Part shown: one piece after another, positions 61,723 through 64,000 of the stretch
Numbering within the stretch: position 1 is the stretch's first letter
Layout: each line of letters opens with the position of its first letter
NCBI GenBank assembly: GCA_958430865.1
Contig: CAUDNR010001669.1
Span: 1,834-65,833, forward strand
From: Entrophospora sp. SA101
Taxonomy: Eukaryota > Glomeromycota > Glomeromycetes > Entrophosporales > Entrophosporaceae
Reading direction: 5' to 3'
Length of the DNA stretch: 64,000 nucleotides
Position numbers and translations under genes: made by a program
Notes under the pieces: generated by a model
What the model was told of the DNA's origin: nothing
Database searches by the model: none
Seen by the model: only the letters and a program-made list of their open reading frames with translations

Positions 61723-64000
61723 CTAATCTTGATTTCTTCTTCTACGTGTAGTATTACTTTTCTTAATAGTACGAGCTATAAATATAATTGATTGCGGTTA
61801 ATTAATCATAAACAAATCTTATCCAATATTTATTCATTCAATCATCAAAAAACGTTAAATATTATATTTAAATTACCTTGTTTACGAATTGTTTCATGTT
61901 TTGTTTGAACCGTTTTGAAATGCGTCAACAAATCTTGGAACCTAATTCCTTCATCTCTTGATGATAATAATTTACTAATTGATTTTTTTGAATCATTTGG
62001 ACTTATTAAATAAAAAATTTTTAAAAAAATTTAATGATCTGATATCTTTTTATTGTACATATATATACATATGTATGTATGTATGCATGTGTGTATAATA
62101 TTAACCTTTTTGGCATTAAATGCAAAAATCCCATAGAACTGACACTTGTCAACCTATTTTTTAAACTTGCAAATGCACTACTTTGTGGTAATAACATCAA
62201 TAATCCATATAAACATTTTACCAAATGTGGGTATTTGTCTGGTTCAAGTAGTTGTAATCTGAGATCTAGAATAAGAAATCAATTAATTAACAACAAATTG
62301 AAAAAATCAATCAATTGACAAATAGAAATAAATCGAAATTTCTTTTGGATAATTACAGGTAAAAACTGGCGATTCCAATAATTGAACAAGTTTATCAACT
62401 TGGATCAACAAATTAACGGTGATTTCTATTTCAGCACTAAAAATAAATAAATGTTTAAATAAGCGATATTACGAATAAAACATAATAATAAATAAATAAT
62501 AAATAAATAAGAATTGAAAAATACAAATTTTGCAAAAGGTTCGAGGCATGTTCATAGGCTTGAGCTAATAAACAAAGTGAAAATGTTGCAACTGGATTAT
62601 GACACCATGATTTATATAATGCTGTAAACAACATTTGTCCATCCTTTGCCTCCAAGTGTTTTAATCTTCTTCTTAAATCTGAAAGTTCTGGTGACGTTAT
62701 AAGTATACTGTTGAGATTTTGTACCATATTTGAAGCAAATTCTATATCCTACAATTTATAACAAAAAAATTTTTTTTCTAAATAAATGGTTCATATTGAT
62801 TGATATAAAAAAGAGTATTTAAAACTTTAACCTCTTCTTTTTCCAAAATCTCAGCAAAACTCATGTATATCCTTTCTGAATTAAGACTCAGACATAAATG
62901 CCGAATAATTAGACTTCCTCTGTTTTCTAATAATTTGCGATCAGTAGCAAACAATTTCAACAAGTCAACCATAAACTTTGGAAAATATTCATCTTGAGAA
63001 CTTGAAGATAATTGTGCAAGAAGCTGAAGATCACGTTTTGCAACTTCTTCTGATGGATCTAAGAGAAGTTCCAATAGATTTGGAAAATACCCATCATCAA
63101 AAGCAAGTATCTGTAAATTAAATAAATTTAAATTGTTTGTTAAAAAATTTTTTTTTATATTAATTAATTAATTATTTTTTCTTTAAATAATAAAAACCTT
63201 TTTGGGCGCTTTTTTATGAAGCATTATCAACAAATCTAAACTTGCAATTCTTGTTTCTTCATGGCTGTTAATAAATTGATCCACCAATGATCTAACTGTT
63301 GATCGATAATCAAAAGGATCAACTTCCTCCTCTATTAAAGGTGACGTATCTACAACACTATTTGAATCAATTTTTACATCTACACTGGTTGATTTTGAAA
63401 ATTTGTTATGTGAGATTGTTGACAATTGGTTATTAATATCACCATCATCATTATTGATATTGTCGTTTTTGTTATTATTATGGTCCTTTGGAAAAGTTGA
63501 ATGTAAGGCAGAAGAAGTATTGGTAAAATTTGGTGTTTCTAAGATCATTTTATGAAGGTTTTTGTTGACATCTATGGCACAATTTCTAATTTGTATAATA
63601 ATATTAATAATAATCTGTTAAGGAAGTTATATTTCAATGTTCTGAAGAAAACAAGCAAATAGACAAATATTTGAATACACATATATGAACTGTGTACATT
63701 GGTATGAAAGGATATTTGGAACTGAATGAGCCAAGGAGGGTAAGACAGCACTTATTAATTGAGGTGTAAAGCTGATGACCACTTCTTTAGCAATATTAAT
63801 AAATTCATTTATCCATTTCAATGCTGTTTCTTGAATTTGTTCAACTATAAATGAATAATAATCATATTATTATTAAATCTTCAATATCCCAACAAAACTA
63901 TTCAAACAAATACATTCTCATTGTTTTATAATACCTGAGGAACTTAAATGTGGCATTAAAATTTCAATAATTCTGGTAAAATTGATCTCTACACTTTGAC
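61723..64000 (-). CDS. VAC14: VAC14, 3' part (copy 3)
   Basis: The last eight exons, identical to 8621-10742, are present, plus the 3' 66 bases of exon 4. The N-terminal coding part lies beyond the window. Confidence 0.93.

Larger units (their letters stand above)
50699..64000. repeat. Block R, copy 3 (right-truncated by the window)
   Basis: 50699-53102 equals 23917-26320, and 53103-64000 equals 1-10898. It ends inside VAC14 exon 4 at the window edge. Confidence 0.97.

Overview
The window reads as nuclear DNA of a eukaryotic microbe, most likely a fungus. It is strongly AT-rich. Its genes are split by short GT-AG introns (mostly 50-110 bp), and the genes I can name are eukaryotic housekeeping genes. 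The mixture of an F-box family locus, many small inverted-repeat elements and AT-rich introns suggests an arbuscular mycorrhizal (Glomeromycotina, Rhizophagus-like) genome. That lineage is an inference and is not proved by the sequence.

Layout. One block, here called R, of about 19.8 kb is present once complete (23917-43704) and twice in part (1-17384, cut by the window start; 50699-64000, cut by the window end). Every line I compared between copies was identical, introns and homopolymers included. Two different spacers separate the copies: spacer A (17385-23916) and spacer B (43705-50698). Each spacer holds one gap of exactly 10 N (23745-23754 and 48552-48561).

Block R carries, in order: a promoter-side region with small TIR elements; SNW1/SKIP/Prp45 (spliceosome and transcription co-regulator, + strand, 10 exons); a decayed TIR-bounded region; PSMA3 (20S proteasome alpha-7/Pre10-type subunit, - strand, 8 exons); a Pif1-type helicase scrap; two decayed minus-strand reading frames; VAC14 (scaffold of the PI(3,5)P2 kinase complex, - strand, about 12 exons); another decayed locus; an hAT-type MITE with a perfect 8-bp target duplication; a fold-back element; and a Tc1/mariner-type MITE at its right edge.

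Spacer A holds an F-box pseudogene carrying MITEs of two other superfamilies, a tRNA-Val-like element between 100-bp direct repeats, an intact AMMECR1 gene and mariner debris. Spacer B holds a broken gene of unknown family that shares its promoter and first-exon region with the F-box locus of spacer A, the 5' part of an hAT transposon, several short tandem arrays, a large fold-back element and an 820-bp TIR element.

The main structural result is that the R copies join the spacers exactly at ends of repeated TIR elements. Left-to-right identity of copies 1 and 2 stops on the TA target duplication of the Tc1-type MITE. The other junction lies in a 34-bp TIR, across which the element is inverted between the two spacers. 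This can be a real, very recent TE-mediated tandem duplication, or an assembly that re-used one contig through repeat ends. The perfect identity, the 10-N gaps and shared homopolymer frameshifts make me favour the assembly explanation. I found no operon, phage, CRISPR array or obvious new defence or secretion system. The genes named here are independent housekeeping genes and do not form a pathway together.
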